From Chitinophaga pinensis (GTDB lineage: Bacteria > Bacteroidota > Bacteroidia > Chitinophagales > Chitinophagaceae), in the NCBI GenBank assembly GCA_902167325.1, contig LR632930.1:2480001-2544000 (forward strand): DNA of 64,000 nucleotides, read 5' to 3'. Under the pieces are notes generated by a model, which was not told where the DNA came from, searched no databases, and saw nothing but the letters and a program-made list of their open reading frames with translations. Both the position numbers and the translations under genes were made by a program. Position 1 is the stretch's first letter. Each line of letters starts with the position of its first letter. Below are positions 1 to 6,948 of the stretch, one piece after another.

Positions 1-1
1 C

Positions 2-463
2 GAAGGCTCTCAGGTGCTGACGGGAGAGGAGAACTCCGGTGTGCGCATCATGAAATTCCCCTGGCTGCCCATGTCGCAGGGCTTCTTCCAGTTCAATTCC
101 GCTCCGGAGATCAGGCTGGCAGAAATCTACTACGCACTGGCCGAATGTAAATACCGCGCGGGTGCAAAAGCCAACGCTGCCACATTGCTCGATGCCGTGC
201 GCAAACGCAACTTTACCGATGCCGCATGGCCTGCAAACTCTTATGTGACCAACCTCGGTAACCTTACTGATGATGAGTTTGTGATTGAGCTGGGCCGTGA
301 ATTCATCGCGGAACGCCACCGCCGGACCGACCTGGTGCGTTGGAACAGATTCGGTGCGGATTGGTGGGATAAACCGGCAGACGGGAAAGACCGCAGTGTG
401 TTCCCCATCCCCAGAAGAGCCTTAAACACGAACCCTTTATTGAAACCCAATGGATTCGAGTGA
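2..463 (+). CDS. SusD/RagB family nutrient-binding lipoprotein, C-terminal part (5' end outside window)
   Basis: This is the last 153 codons of a gene that begins before the window; the frame is open from base 2. The sequence matches the C-terminal domain of SusD/RagB proteins: a run on residues aligned to the family's EIRLAEIYYALAECKYR helix, then the ELGREFIAERHRRTDLVRWNRFG signature region, then a conserved ending of the type VFPIPRRALNTNPLLKPN. Family members are outer-membrane lipoproteins that sit on a SusC channel and capture glycans or other oligomers. The partner susC should lie just upstream, outside the window. Nothing co-directional follows, so this is probably the end of its operon. 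Confidence in the family is high; the substrate cannot be told. Confidence 0.9.
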   Translation, partial: EGSQVLTGEENSGVRIMKFPWLPMSQGFFQFNSAPEIRLAEIYYALAECKYRAGAKANAATLLDAVRKRNFTDAAWPANSYVTNLGNLTDDEFVIELGREFIAERHRRTDLVRWNRFGADWWDKPADGKDRSVFPIPRRALNTNPLLKPNGFE

Positions 464-469
464 GGAAAA

Positions 470-511
470 CAGGAGCAATAAGACCCGGGAGCAGTACCCG
501 GGCAGCTCCTG
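470..511 (+). terminator. Hairpin after susD, without a T-run
   Basis: CAGGAGC (470-476) pairs with GCTCCTG (505-511), and inside it CCCGGG (484-489) pairs with CCCGGG (497-502). It starts 7 nt after the stop codon. It lacks a clear U-tract, so it may act as a 3'-end stabiliser rather than an intrinsic terminator. Confidence 0.4.
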
Positions 512-556
512 GTTTACTGCACCGTACCCTCCTGGATCAGGTGCATATACAATTAT

Positions 557-676
557 GTAAAGCCGCCGATAAACCACAGTTATCCCGGGGATAAGCCGTA
601 GATAAGCCGCCTCCATATAGGGGCGGCTTATAGGCGGGATATGGGCGGCTTAAAGGCGGCTTAAGGGCGGCTTATC
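557..676. repeat. Bipartite inverted array of 11-nt units (5 + 10-nt centre + 5)
   Basis: Left arm 557-611 is five units of exactly 11 nt with consensus GATAAGCCGCC: GTAAAGCCGCC, GATAAACCACA, GTTATCCCGGG, GATAAGCCGTA, GATAAGCCGCC. The centre at 612-621 is TCCATATAGG. Right arm 622-676 is five 11-nt units in the opposite orientation, consensus GGCGGCTTANN: GGCGGCTTATA, GGCGGGATATG, GGCGGCTTAAA, GGCGGCTTAAG, GGCGGCTTATC. The innermost units pair over 9-10 bp; outer units are not strictly symmetrical, so this is not simply one long hairpin. The same architecture with another unit sequence occurs at 56002-56120. Function unknown. Confidence 0.85.
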
Positions 677-816
677 TCTTCCTTTGGATGCCGGTTAACA
701 TGACGAAGCCCTGATATTAGGACGGAACTTAATGGAAGAGAGGTTGATAAAATGACGGCAGGCAGTAAACGGATGTAAAGCAAACCAGAAAGCCTGCATC
801 CCGGGTTAAATGAAAA

Positions 817-852
817 AGTCCCGGTTCTTTGAGGAGAACCGGGACTTTTTTT
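817..852. terminator. Bidirectional intrinsic terminator
   Basis: A perfect 12-bp stem, AGTCCCGGTTCT (817-828) with AGAACCGGGACT (835-846), loop TTGAGG. It is flanked by A5 on the left and T7 on the right, so it can terminate in both directions. It lies 16 bases beyond the stop of the leftward DUF1080 gene. Confidence 0.9.
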
Positions 853-867
853 ATGCAAACGGATTTG

Positions 868-1701
868 CTATTTACGTTGCTGAAGCGCTTTGATTTTCTT
901 GTCGAGCTTCTTTTTGTCTTTCATGTAAGGGGAGAGGTCGAAAAGGTCCACTTTACGATACTCGATCGGGTGGCTTTCGCTTTGCAGGGCGATGTAGCCT
1001 TCGGAGAGGAGTTTGCCATTTTGTTGGAGGGCAGGATCTGCATGCGATACGTTGCCGCCGCCGATCTGGGGTTTCTCATACACCAGCACCGTGTCTTTCT
1101 CCACGATATGTTTGATGATGGAATCGCCCAGTACCAGTACTTCGGCTCTTACCCAGCGCTCGCCGTGGTAAGTTTCGCTTTTGGAATCCACGCAATGGGC
1201 GGTGATCAGCTTATCGTTCATCACCACATTAGTGCCGGGCGTGCAGAGGTTAGCCGTGGTACGGCGGCCGCTGCCGGTGCCGCCGAGCAGCTGTACTTCG
1301 ATGGAGATAGGGAAATCCTGGTCTTTACCCATGGATTTGGCAGATTGGGAGTGGATCATGGCACCGCTGTTGCGGAGTGCCCATCCCGGGCCGCCTTTCA
1401 CCTGATCGCCCACAAAGCGGTATTCCATCACCAGCAGGTAGGCGGAGAATTTCTTTTTATGGAAGATGTGACCGTACTGATCGTTGAAGGCATCATAGTT
1501 TTCGTAAGATACGGCGAGGTTGCCGTTCTGCACGCGGAAGGTGTTGCCGTTGTTATCGTCCAGATTGTGACCGGTGATTTTTACGTTCCAGTCTTTCAGA
1601 TCTTTCCCGTTAAACAGCTTGATCCAGCCGCCTTTCTGGGCAGAGCAGGTAACGCTTCCCAATGCGAGGGCCAGCGTTAACAGGAGGGTTGTTCTTATCA
1701 T
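868..1701 (-). CDS. DUF1080 / 3-keto-disaccharide hydrolase-domain secreted protein
   Basis: A 277-residue protein with an N-terminal signal peptide (about residues 1-21, ending near CSA). The rest is one DUF1080 domain, a concanavalin-like jelly roll. Its start is recognisable from the WIKLFNGKDLKDWNVK block (about 26-41), followed by a central GWALRNSGAMIHSQ segment and the closing IALQSESHPIEYRKVDLFDL block. Characterised relatives cleave 3-keto-glycosides or bind glycans in the periplasm. The start ATG gives the signal peptide directly. It lies 34 nt downstream of the VanX-like gene on the same strand and ends at a strong terminator, so the two may be co-transcribed. Family assignment is secure; activity on 3-keto-disaccharides is inferred from the family. 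Confidence 0.85.
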   Translation of the reverse strand: MIRTTLLLTLALALGSVTCSAQKGGWIKLFNGKDLKDWNVKITGHNLDDNNGNTFRVQNGNLAVSYENYDAFNDQYGHIFHKKKFSAYLLVMEYRFVGDQVKGGPGWALRNSGAMIHSQSAKSMGKDQDFPISIEVQLLGGTGSGRRTTANLCTPGTNVVMNDKLITAHCVDSKSETYHGERWVRAEVLVLGDSIIKHIVEKDTVLVYEKPQIGGGNVSHADPALQQNGKLLSEGYIALQSESHPIEYRKVDLFDLSPYMKDKKKLDKKIKALQQRK

Positions 1702-1735
1702 ACAAAATATTAATTAGGCTGTTAAGCTATAAAAA

Positions 1736-2410
1736 TTATCGCAAGTGCTCAAACGGTATATCCATGAGCGGAAACCGGATGGCACCTTTAAGGGCATAGT
1801 GCCACCATTCCGTTTCCAGCGCCACGAAGCCGTGGGCTTCCATTAAAGTGCGCAGCAGGAGGCGGTTTTCTGCCGCTTCTGCCGATACTCCGGGGGCGTT
1901 ATGATGGGCTTTCTCTGTGAAATCATCATAAGGGGTGGGCATTTCCATCTCTTTACCGGTTTTGGCGTAGATGATGGTAAGGTCTACCGCCGCACCACGG
2001 TTGTGGCCCGAGCCTTTTTTGGGATCGGCGGCATAACGCTCGTCCGGCACCACTTCCCACATCTTTTCCGTGACGCGGTAGGGGCGGTAGCCGTCGTATA
2101 TCTTCAGGCTGAGTCCCATCGGTTCCAGCATTTCCTGCAGTTTCAGCAACGCTTCATACACCGGGCGGCGGAGGTAAACTGCCGGGTAGGGATACAGCAC
2201 GGTGCGGGTAAAATTACTGTCTGTAGCATAGCGTACATCAATAGGGATGGCCGTTACACGCACCAGCTCCTGCGAAGGGTCTGTTTTAACGAGAGACTGG
2301 TACATTGCCGTGTCCTTCACCACAGCCAGGCCGTTTTGGTTAAGCGGTATTTGCTGGGCGGAAAGGCGGGTAGATAGTAGTAAAATGCTAAGGATAAATA
2401 GATTTTTCAC
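1736..2410 (-). CDS. D-alanyl-D-alanine dipeptidase, VanX/DdpX family (peptidase M15D)
   Basis: A 224-residue secreted protein with a signal peptide of about 18 residues ending SAQ. All the zinc-site motifs of the M15D family are present: SGHNRGAAVD with H136 and D143, and ETEWWH with E201 (catalytic base) and H204. The DGYRPY motif carries R109, the transition-state arginine position. VanX-type enzymes split D-Ala-D-Ala. In organisms without vanHA, as here, they are usually taken to recycle peptidoglycan dipeptides. The start codon is GTG at 2410; no ATG gives a proper signal peptide. The DUF1080 gene follows 34 nt downstream. There is no sign of vancomycin-resistance genes nearby. Confidence 0.9.
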   Translation of the reverse strand: MKNLFILSILLLSTRLSAQQIPLNQNGLAVVKDTAMYQSLVKTDPSQELVRVTAIPIDVRYATDSNFTRTVLYPYPAVYLRRPVYEALLKLQEMLEPMGLSLKIYDGYRPYRVTEKMWEVVPDERYAADPKKGSGHNRGAAVDLTIIYAKTGKEMEMPTPYDDFTEKAHHNAPGVSAEAAENRLLLRTLMEAHGFVALETEWWHYALKGAIRFPLMDIPFEHLR

Positions 2411-2525
2411 GAGTATCGATTTAGAACTGCTTAAAAATAGTCAAGAAAGTACAGAATGAGGCTAAAAAAGAATTGCAATACTGGTTCAAATTGAGGTATT
2501 TTAGAACCCTTAAATTAACAGAAAG

Positions 2526-3308
2526 ATGAGTTTGTTCCGATTAGATGGTAAAACTGCTGTGATAACCGGTGCCGGCAGCGGTATCGGTCAGGCAGTTGCG
2601 AAGGTTTTTGCGCAGGCAGGCGCCACCGTTCATGTGCTGGAATTGAATGAAGAAGCCGGTAAAGTAACGGCAGATGAAATTGCCGCTGAGGGCGGTAAAG
2701 CATTCGTTCATGGCGTGAATGTGGCAGATCAGGCTGCAGTTACTGCCGTGATGAAAAAGGTAGCCGCCACCACCGGCCGGCTCGACATCCTGGTGAACTG
2801 TGCCGGCATTGCCCATGTTGGTAACCTGGAGAATACTGCCGAAGCGGATTTTGACCGTGTGTTCAACGTCAATGTTAAAGGAACGTACAACTGCATGTAC
2901 GCCGTAATCGGGCAAATGAAGGCTCAGGGCGGCGGCGTGATCCTCAATATAGCCTCCATCGCATCTACCGTAGGCATCCCCGACCGCTTCGCTTATTCCA
3001 TGAGCAAAGGCGCGGTACTGACCATGACGCTTTCCACCGCCAAAGATTACCTGGCTGCCGGTATCCGCGTAAACTGTGTATCACCCGCACGTGTGCATAC
3101 CCCTTTCGTAGACGGGTTCATCGCCAAGAACTATCCCGGTAAAGAAGCCGAAATGTTTGAGAAGCTGTCTAAAACACAGCCCATCGGCCGCATGGCTAAA
3201 CCGGTGGAAGTAGGGCACCTCGCACTGTACCTTTGTTCCGATGAAGCAGGATTCATCACCGGATGCGATTACCCGATAGACGGGGGCTTTATCAAACTGA
3301 ACAACTAA
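2526..3308 (+). CDS. SDR oxidoreductase, probable 2-keto-3-deoxy-L-fuconate dehydrogenase
   Basis: A 260-residue classical short-chain dehydrogenase. The Rossmann motif TGAGSGIG is near residue 15, NCAG near 90, and the catalytic Tyr-x-x-x-Lys (YSMSK) near 158 follows Ser in NIASIAS. The C-terminal block GIRVNCVSPARVHTPF resembles the dehydrogenases that oxidise 2-keto-3-deoxy-L-fuconate at C4, and also human DHRS6. It is the first gene of the fucose operon and lies 3 nt before the lipoprotein gene. A candidate promoter sits just upstream (ATTG at 2472-2475, then TATTTTAG at 2497-2504, 21-nt spacing). The exact substrate is inferred from gene context: with FAH hydrolase, lactonase and FucP, this step is needed to make the 2,4-diketo acid. 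Confidence 0.8.
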   Translation: MSLFRLDGKTAVITGAGSGIGQAVAKVFAQAGATVHVLELNEEAGKVTADEIAAEGGKAFVHGVNVADQAAVTAVMKKVAATTGRLDILVNCAGIAHVGNLENTAEADFDRVFNVNVKGTYNCMYAVIGQMKAQGGGVILNIASIASTVGIPDRFAYSMSKGAVLTMTLSTAKDYLAAGIRVNCVSPARVHTPFVDGFIAKNYPGKEAEMFEKLSKTQPIGRMAKPVEVGHLALYLCSDEAGFITGCDYPIDGGFIKLNN

Positions 3309-3311
3309 TTC

Positions 3312-4052
3312 ATGCAAAAACTGATACCCGCTATATTCCTCTTCGCCCTCTGCGCCTGCGGAGGTTCCGGAGATGATAAAAGCAAAAAATACCACGAAGG
3401 CGAAGCACCCGTTACGCGTGCCAAACCTGCCGGAACGTTGCAGGTGAAGATCGATGACCGGGAGAAAGACACCTCGAAGGTGACCTTCTACTGGAACATC
3501 GATTCTCTCAAATATGAAAAGTCGTTCACCGACCTCCCGCTCATGCAGAACCTCACAGATACTTCGCTGTATAAAGTACTGTGGGATGCACCTAACAGCG
3601 TATGGATCGGATTTATCAAGCCCAACCGCGATACCCGTTATTACCATGGTACGCAGGACGGCAAATCGCTCCGCATCCTCTGGGTGCCTTCGCCTCCGCA
3701 GCGCATCTACCAGTACATGGAAAAAGATATGGGGCTGGGTGATGCCATCAACAACTACGAAAAAGTAACGAGCTACAAGAAGAATATCACATCCGGCAAG
3801 ATCATCGCTGAGTTTATTGTAGACATCCGCGATGCCACTCCGGATAATGTGAAAGTATACATGGAGTTCGGCGGCATCCGCCGTGATATTGATCTGCCAA
3901 CACCTAAAGGCACCAAACCTTACATCATGGCCGTAGCAGATGATCATTGCGTAGTGGGGCTGGAGATGGAAGACGGAGAAACGGAAGATATCTACCAGAT
4001 TAAAGTCGTGAATGGCCGCATCGGGTACAAACAAATGAAAACAGTTAAATAA
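3312..4052 (+). CDS. Unknown lipoprotein inside the fucose operon
   Basis: A 246-residue protein that I do not recognise. It starts with a lipoprotein signal (MQKLIPAIFLFALCACGG) with a lipobox cysteine at 14 or 16. The mature part is hydrophilic, rich in Lys, Asp and Tyr, without membrane segments or cysteines of note. It has a repeated beta-strand look in its C-terminal half (VKVYMEFGGIRRDIDL and later DIYQIKVV), which suggests a small beta-sandwich domain. The gene is 3 nt after the first SDR and 9 nt before the FAH hydrolase gene, so it is certainly co-transcribed with fucose enzymes. A periplasmic or outer-membrane role in fucose handling is possible, but the sequence alone does not show it. 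Confidence 0.8.
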   Translation: MQKLIPAIFLFALCACGGSGDDKSKKYHEGEAPVTRAKPAGTLQVKIDDREKDTSKVTFYWNIDSLKYEKSFTDLPLMQNLTDTSLYKVLWDAPNSVWIGFIKPNRDTRYYHGTQDGKSLRILWVPSPPQRIYQYMEKDMGLGDAINNYEKVTSYKKNITSGKIIAEFIVDIRDATPDNVKVYMEFGGIRRDIDLPTPKGTKPYIMAVADDHCVVGLEMEDGETEDIYQIKVVNGRIGYKQMKTVK

Positions 4053-4061
4053 TCAAAGGAT

Positions 4062-4916
4062 ATGAAATTAATCAGGTTCGGATTGCCGGGTGAAGAGAAG
4101 CCGGGTGTAGCAACAGACAACGGTATGTTTGACGTATCAGCCTTCGGAGAAGATTTCGGAGAGCGATTTTTTGAAACAGGCGGTATTGCCCGTCTGCAAA
4201 CATGGTGGGCTGCCAACGGGGCTAACTGTCCGCAGGTACCTGCCGGCACCCGTCTTGGTTCCTGCGTTCAGCGCCCTTCCAAAATCATCTGCATCGGTCT
4301 TAACTATGCCGACCACGCACGTGAAACCGGCGCCGCAATCCCTACAGAGCCTATCGTATTCTTTAAATCCACCTCCTCACTGGTTGGGCCTAACGATAAC
4401 CTCGTGATCCCCCGCAACAGTGTGAAAACCGACTGGGAAGTGGAACTGGCCGTAGTGATCGGTAAGAAAGCCAGCTATGTGGACGAAAGCGAAGCCATGG
4501 ATTATGTGGCAGGCTACTCCCTCCACAACGATTACAGCGAGCGCGAGTTTCAGCTCGAAAGAAACGGCCAGTGGGTAAAAGGTAAATCCAGCGATACCTT
4601 CGCACCCCTCGGTCCCTGGATGGTAACCAAAGATGAAATCAAGGATGTTCATAACCTGCGCCTCTGGCTCACCTTAAACGGTAAAACCATGCAGGATGGC
4701 AACACGTCCAATTTCATCTTCAACATACCTTTCATCGTTTCTTACCTCAGCCAGTTCATGACCCTCATTCCGGGCGATGTGATCTCTACCGGTACCCCTG
4801 CAGGCGTTGGCCTGGGCTTTAACCCCCAGATCTACATCAAACCGGGAGACGTGGTGGAACTGGGTATCGAAGGACTGGGCACTTCCAAACAAACGGCGGA
4901 AGCCTGGAAAAAATAA
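4062..4916 (+). CDS. Fumarylacetoacetate hydrolase-family protein, probable 2,4-diketo-3-deoxy-L-fuconate hydrolase
   Basis: A 284-residue member of the FAH superfamily. The N-terminal lid domain (about 1-70) starts MKLIRFGLPGEEKPGV. The catalytic domain begins at KIICIGLNYADHARE and carries the metal-binding acidic residues in the segment TDWEVELAVVIGK (about residues 125-137). It ends with the standard PGDVISTGTPAGVG and KPGDVVELGIEGLG motifs. In non-phosphorylating L-fucose and L-rhamnose pathways, enzymes of this family cleave the 2,4-diketo-3-deoxy acid to pyruvate and lactate. Context supports this role: the mutarotase gene follows after 4 nt, with its AAGGAT ribosome-binding site overlapping this gene's stop. 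Other FAH activities cannot be excluded from sequence. Confidence 0.85.
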   Translation: MKLIRFGLPGEEKPGVATDNGMFDVSAFGEDFGERFFETGGIARLQTWWAANGANCPQVPAGTRLGSCVQRPSKIICIGLNYADHARETGAAIPTEPIVFFKSTSSLVGPNDNLVIPRNSVKTDWEVELAVVIGKKASYVDESEAMDYVAGYSLHNDYSEREFQLERNGQWVKGKSSDTFAPLGPWMVTKDEIKDVHNLRLWLTLNGKTMQDGNTSNFIFNIPFIVSYLSQFMTLIPGDVISTGTPAGVGLGFNPQIYIKPGDVVELGIEGLGTSKQTAEAWKK

Positions 4917-4920
4917 GGAT

Positions 4921-5250
4921 ATGACGAGATATTGTCTGGCGCTGGATCTGAAAGATGATCCGGCGCTGATTGCAGAATACGAAGCGTATCACCGGGCCGT
5001 ATGGCCGGAGATCCTGGAAAGCATCCGTGGCGCAGGTGTGGAAGCCTGTGAAATATATCGTGCGGGTAACCGTATGTTTATGATCATGGAAGTTGGAGCG
5101 GATTTCTCGTTCGAGCGGAAGGCGGCCATGGATGCCGCCAATCCGAAAGTGCAGGAGTGGGAAACGCTCATGTGGAGTTACCAGCAGGCCATCCCCGCAG
5201 CCAAACCCGGTGAAAAGTGGGTGATGATGGATAAGGTATTTTCATTGTAA
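4921..5250 (+). CDS. L-rhamnose/L-fucose mutarotase family protein
   Basis: A 109-residue protein of the RhaM-like mutarotase family (dimeric alpha/beta ferredoxin-like barrel). It begins TRYCLALDLKDDPALIAEYE and has the family's HRAVWPEI block around residues 25-32, followed by EIYRAGNRMFMIMEV, with a conserved ending PGEKWVMMDKVFSL. These enzymes interconvert sugar anomers, feeding the dehydrogenase with the right one. I chose the ATG at 4921 because it gives the family's N-terminus. A longer reading from 4807 would run into the FAH gene in another frame and has no conserved sequence. In this operon the substrate is probably L-fucose. Confidence 0.88.
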   Translation: MTRYCLALDLKDDPALIAEYEAYHRAVWPEILESIRGAGVEACEIYRAGNRMFMIMEVGADFSFERKAAMDAANPKVQEWETLMWSYQQAIPAAKPGEKWVMMDKVFSL

Positions 5251-5282
5251 TAACTGATACAAACCACGCAACCAGCAACGTT

Positions 5283-6113
5283 ATGACAATTGATGCACAC
5301 CAGCACTTCTGGCGTTTCGACCCTGTGCGGGACGCCTGGATCACGGAAGAGATGAACGTCATCCGCCGCGATTTCCTGCCTGCCGATCTGGCCCCTTTAC
5401 TTAATACCGCAGGCATTGATGGCTGCGTAGCCGTTCAGGCCGATCAGTCCGAAGCCGAAACACAGTTCCTGCTCGATTGTGCGCAGGAAAATGATTTCGT
5501 GAAAGCCGTGGTAGGATGGGTGGATCTCCGCTCACCACAGGTAGCAGAAAGGCTCGCATACTGGGCAGCGCAGCCGCTGGTGAAAGGCTTCCGTCATATC
5601 GTACAGGGCGAGGCTGATGATAAGTTCCTGCTTCGGGAAGATTTCAATAAAGGCATCTCCGCGCTGAAAAAGCATGGTTTTACCTACGACATCCTCGTGT
5701 TCCCGCACCAGCTGCCCGCAGTAGAGCAATTTGTGGAACAGCACCCGGAGCAGCCCTTCGTTATCGACCACCTCGCTAAACCATACATCAAAAAGAAAGA
5801 AATCGGCGACTGGACCAAGCAAATCCGCCGTATAGCACGGTGGCCGCATGTACAGTGTAAACTGAGCGGCATGGTCACAGAAGCGGATATGCTCAACTGG
5901 AAAGAATCTGACCTCCGGCCTTATCTCGATATTGTGCTGGAAGCCTTCGGGCCCGGGCGCCTGATGTATGGCTCCGACTGGCCGGTGTGCCTGCTGGCAG
6001 CAGATTACACCCGGCAGAAAGGAGTCGTGGATTCCTTCATCGCCAGCCTCTCCGCATCAGAAAAGGCCCAAATCATGGGTGGCAATGCGGCGGCATTTTA
6101 TAACATCTCTTAA
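5283..6113 (+). CDS. Amidohydrolase-2 family lactonase, probable L-fuconolactonase
   Basis: A 276-residue TIM-barrel metallohydrolase. The metal-site motif HQHFW is at residues 6-10. Family-typical blocks are IDGCVAVQADQS, VKGFRHIVQGE (about 100-110), FVIDHLAKP (about 160) and the C-terminal LMYGSDWPVC (about 225-234), which carries the catalytic Asp. Close relatives are L-fucono-1,5-lactonase and L-rhamnono-lactonase, which hydrolyse the lactone produced by the sugar dehydrogenase. It lies between the mutarotase and the fucose dehydrogenase genes, 15 nt before the latter. I consider L-fuconolactonase the best call because the adjacent SDR has strong L-fucose dehydrogenase features. Confidence 0.87.
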   Translation: MTIDAHQHFWRFDPVRDAWITEEMNVIRRDFLPADLAPLLNTAGIDGCVAVQADQSEAETQFLLDCAQENDFVKAVVGWVDLRSPQVAERLAYWAAQPLVKGFRHIVQGEADDKFLLREDFNKGISALKKHGFTYDILVFPHQLPAVEQFVEQHPEQPFVIDHLAKPYIKKKEIGDWTKQIRRIARWPHVQCKLSGMVTEADMLNWKESDLRPYLDIVLEAFGPGRLMYGSDWPVCLLAADYTRQKGVVDSFIASLSASEKAQIMGGNAAAFYNIS

Positions 6114-6128
6114 AATTTATACCACAAC

Positions 6129-6911
6129 ATGAATCTCGGGTTACAGGATAAAGTAGTGATCGTAACAGGTGGTGCCAAAGGTATTGGTGCAGCCATTGCA
6201 GAACTGATTGCGCAGGAAGGCGGCATTGCCGTAATTGCAGGAAGAAGTGAAGCTGATAACGAAAAAACCGTGAGCGCCATCCGTGCCGCCGGTGGTAAAG
6301 CTTTTGGCATCCGCGCAGAGCTGGGGAAAGTGGAAGATTGTAAACACGTGATCGACACTACCGTGAAAGAGTATGGCCGTATCGACGGGCTGATCAATAA
6401 TGCCGGTGCCAACGATGGTGTTGGGCTGGAAAGCGGAAGCCCCGAGCGATTCATGGCTTCGTTGCAGAACAACCTCTCGCATTACTACAACCTCGCTCAC
6501 TATGCGCTGCCTTATCTTAAAACTGCCAAAGGTGCCATTATCAACATTGGCTCCAAAGTAGCAGAAACAGGGCAGGGTAATACATCCGGTTATGCCGCAT
6601 CCAAAGGAGCCATCAACGCCCTTACCCGCGAATGGGCGGTGGAATTGCTCCAGTATTCCGTGCGTGTGAATACGGTGAACCCTGCCGAAGTATGGACGCC
6701 GCTGTACGAAAACTGGATCAACTCCCTTTCCGATCCGAAAGCGAAACTGGCTTCCATCGTATCTAAAATTCCGCTGGAGAAAAGAATGACCACATCGGAA
6801 GAGATCGCAAATATGACAGTGTTCCTGCTGTCTGACCGCTCTTCCCACACTACCGGACAGATTATTTATGTAGATGGTGGTTATACCCACCTCGACCGTT
6901 CCATCAGCTAA
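6129..6911 (+). CDS. SDR oxidoreductase, probable L-fucose dehydrogenase
   Basis: A 260-residue classical SDR with TGGAKGIG near residue 14, NNAG near 91, Ser in INIGSK and the catalytic YAASK near residue 156. Several blocks recall the L-fucose dehydrogenase of non-phosphorylating pathways as I know it: NLGLQDKVVIVTGG at the start, NNAGANDGVGLE, YYNLAHYALPYLK, TREWAVEL, and the closing DGGYTHLDR. It would oxidise L-fucose to L-fuconolactone with NAD(P)+. It lies 15 nt after the lactonase gene and 37 nt before the transporter gene. The specificity call rests on motif resemblance and context. Confidence 0.85.
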   Translation: MNLGLQDKVVIVTGGAKGIGAAIAELIAQEGGIAVIAGRSEADNEKTVSAIRAAGGKAFGIRAELGKVEDCKHVIDTTVKEYGRIDGLINNAGANDGVGLESGSPERFMASLQNNLSHYYNLAHYALPYLKTAKGAIINIGSKVAETGQGNTSGYAASKGAINALTREWAVELLQYSVRVNTVNPAEVWTPLYENWINSLSDPKAKLASIVSKIPLEKRMTTSEEIANMTVFLLSDRSSHTTGQIIYVDGGYTHLDRSIS

Positions 6912-6948
6912 TTCCCGTTATACAATATCACCTTAAACAAACAAAACT

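Larger units (their letters stand above)
464..867. other. Intergenic region with hairpin and 11-nt repeat element
   Basis: A 404-bp stretch without a credible gene. It holds a GC-rich hairpin just after the susD stop, the mirror-like 11-nt repeat element at 557-676, a stretch at 677-812 in which I see nothing, and the terminator at 817-846. Small open frames across it have no recognisable signal or homology. Confidence 0.7.

Noticed and set aside
829..1680. Open frame of 283 codons on the plus strand
   Set aside because: Antisense to the DUF1080 gene and starts inside the terminator hairpin.
4316..4329. parS-like sequence CACGTGAAAC
   Set aside because: Only 10 of 16 bases match TGTTTCACGTGAAACA, it is inside a coding region and far from parAB.
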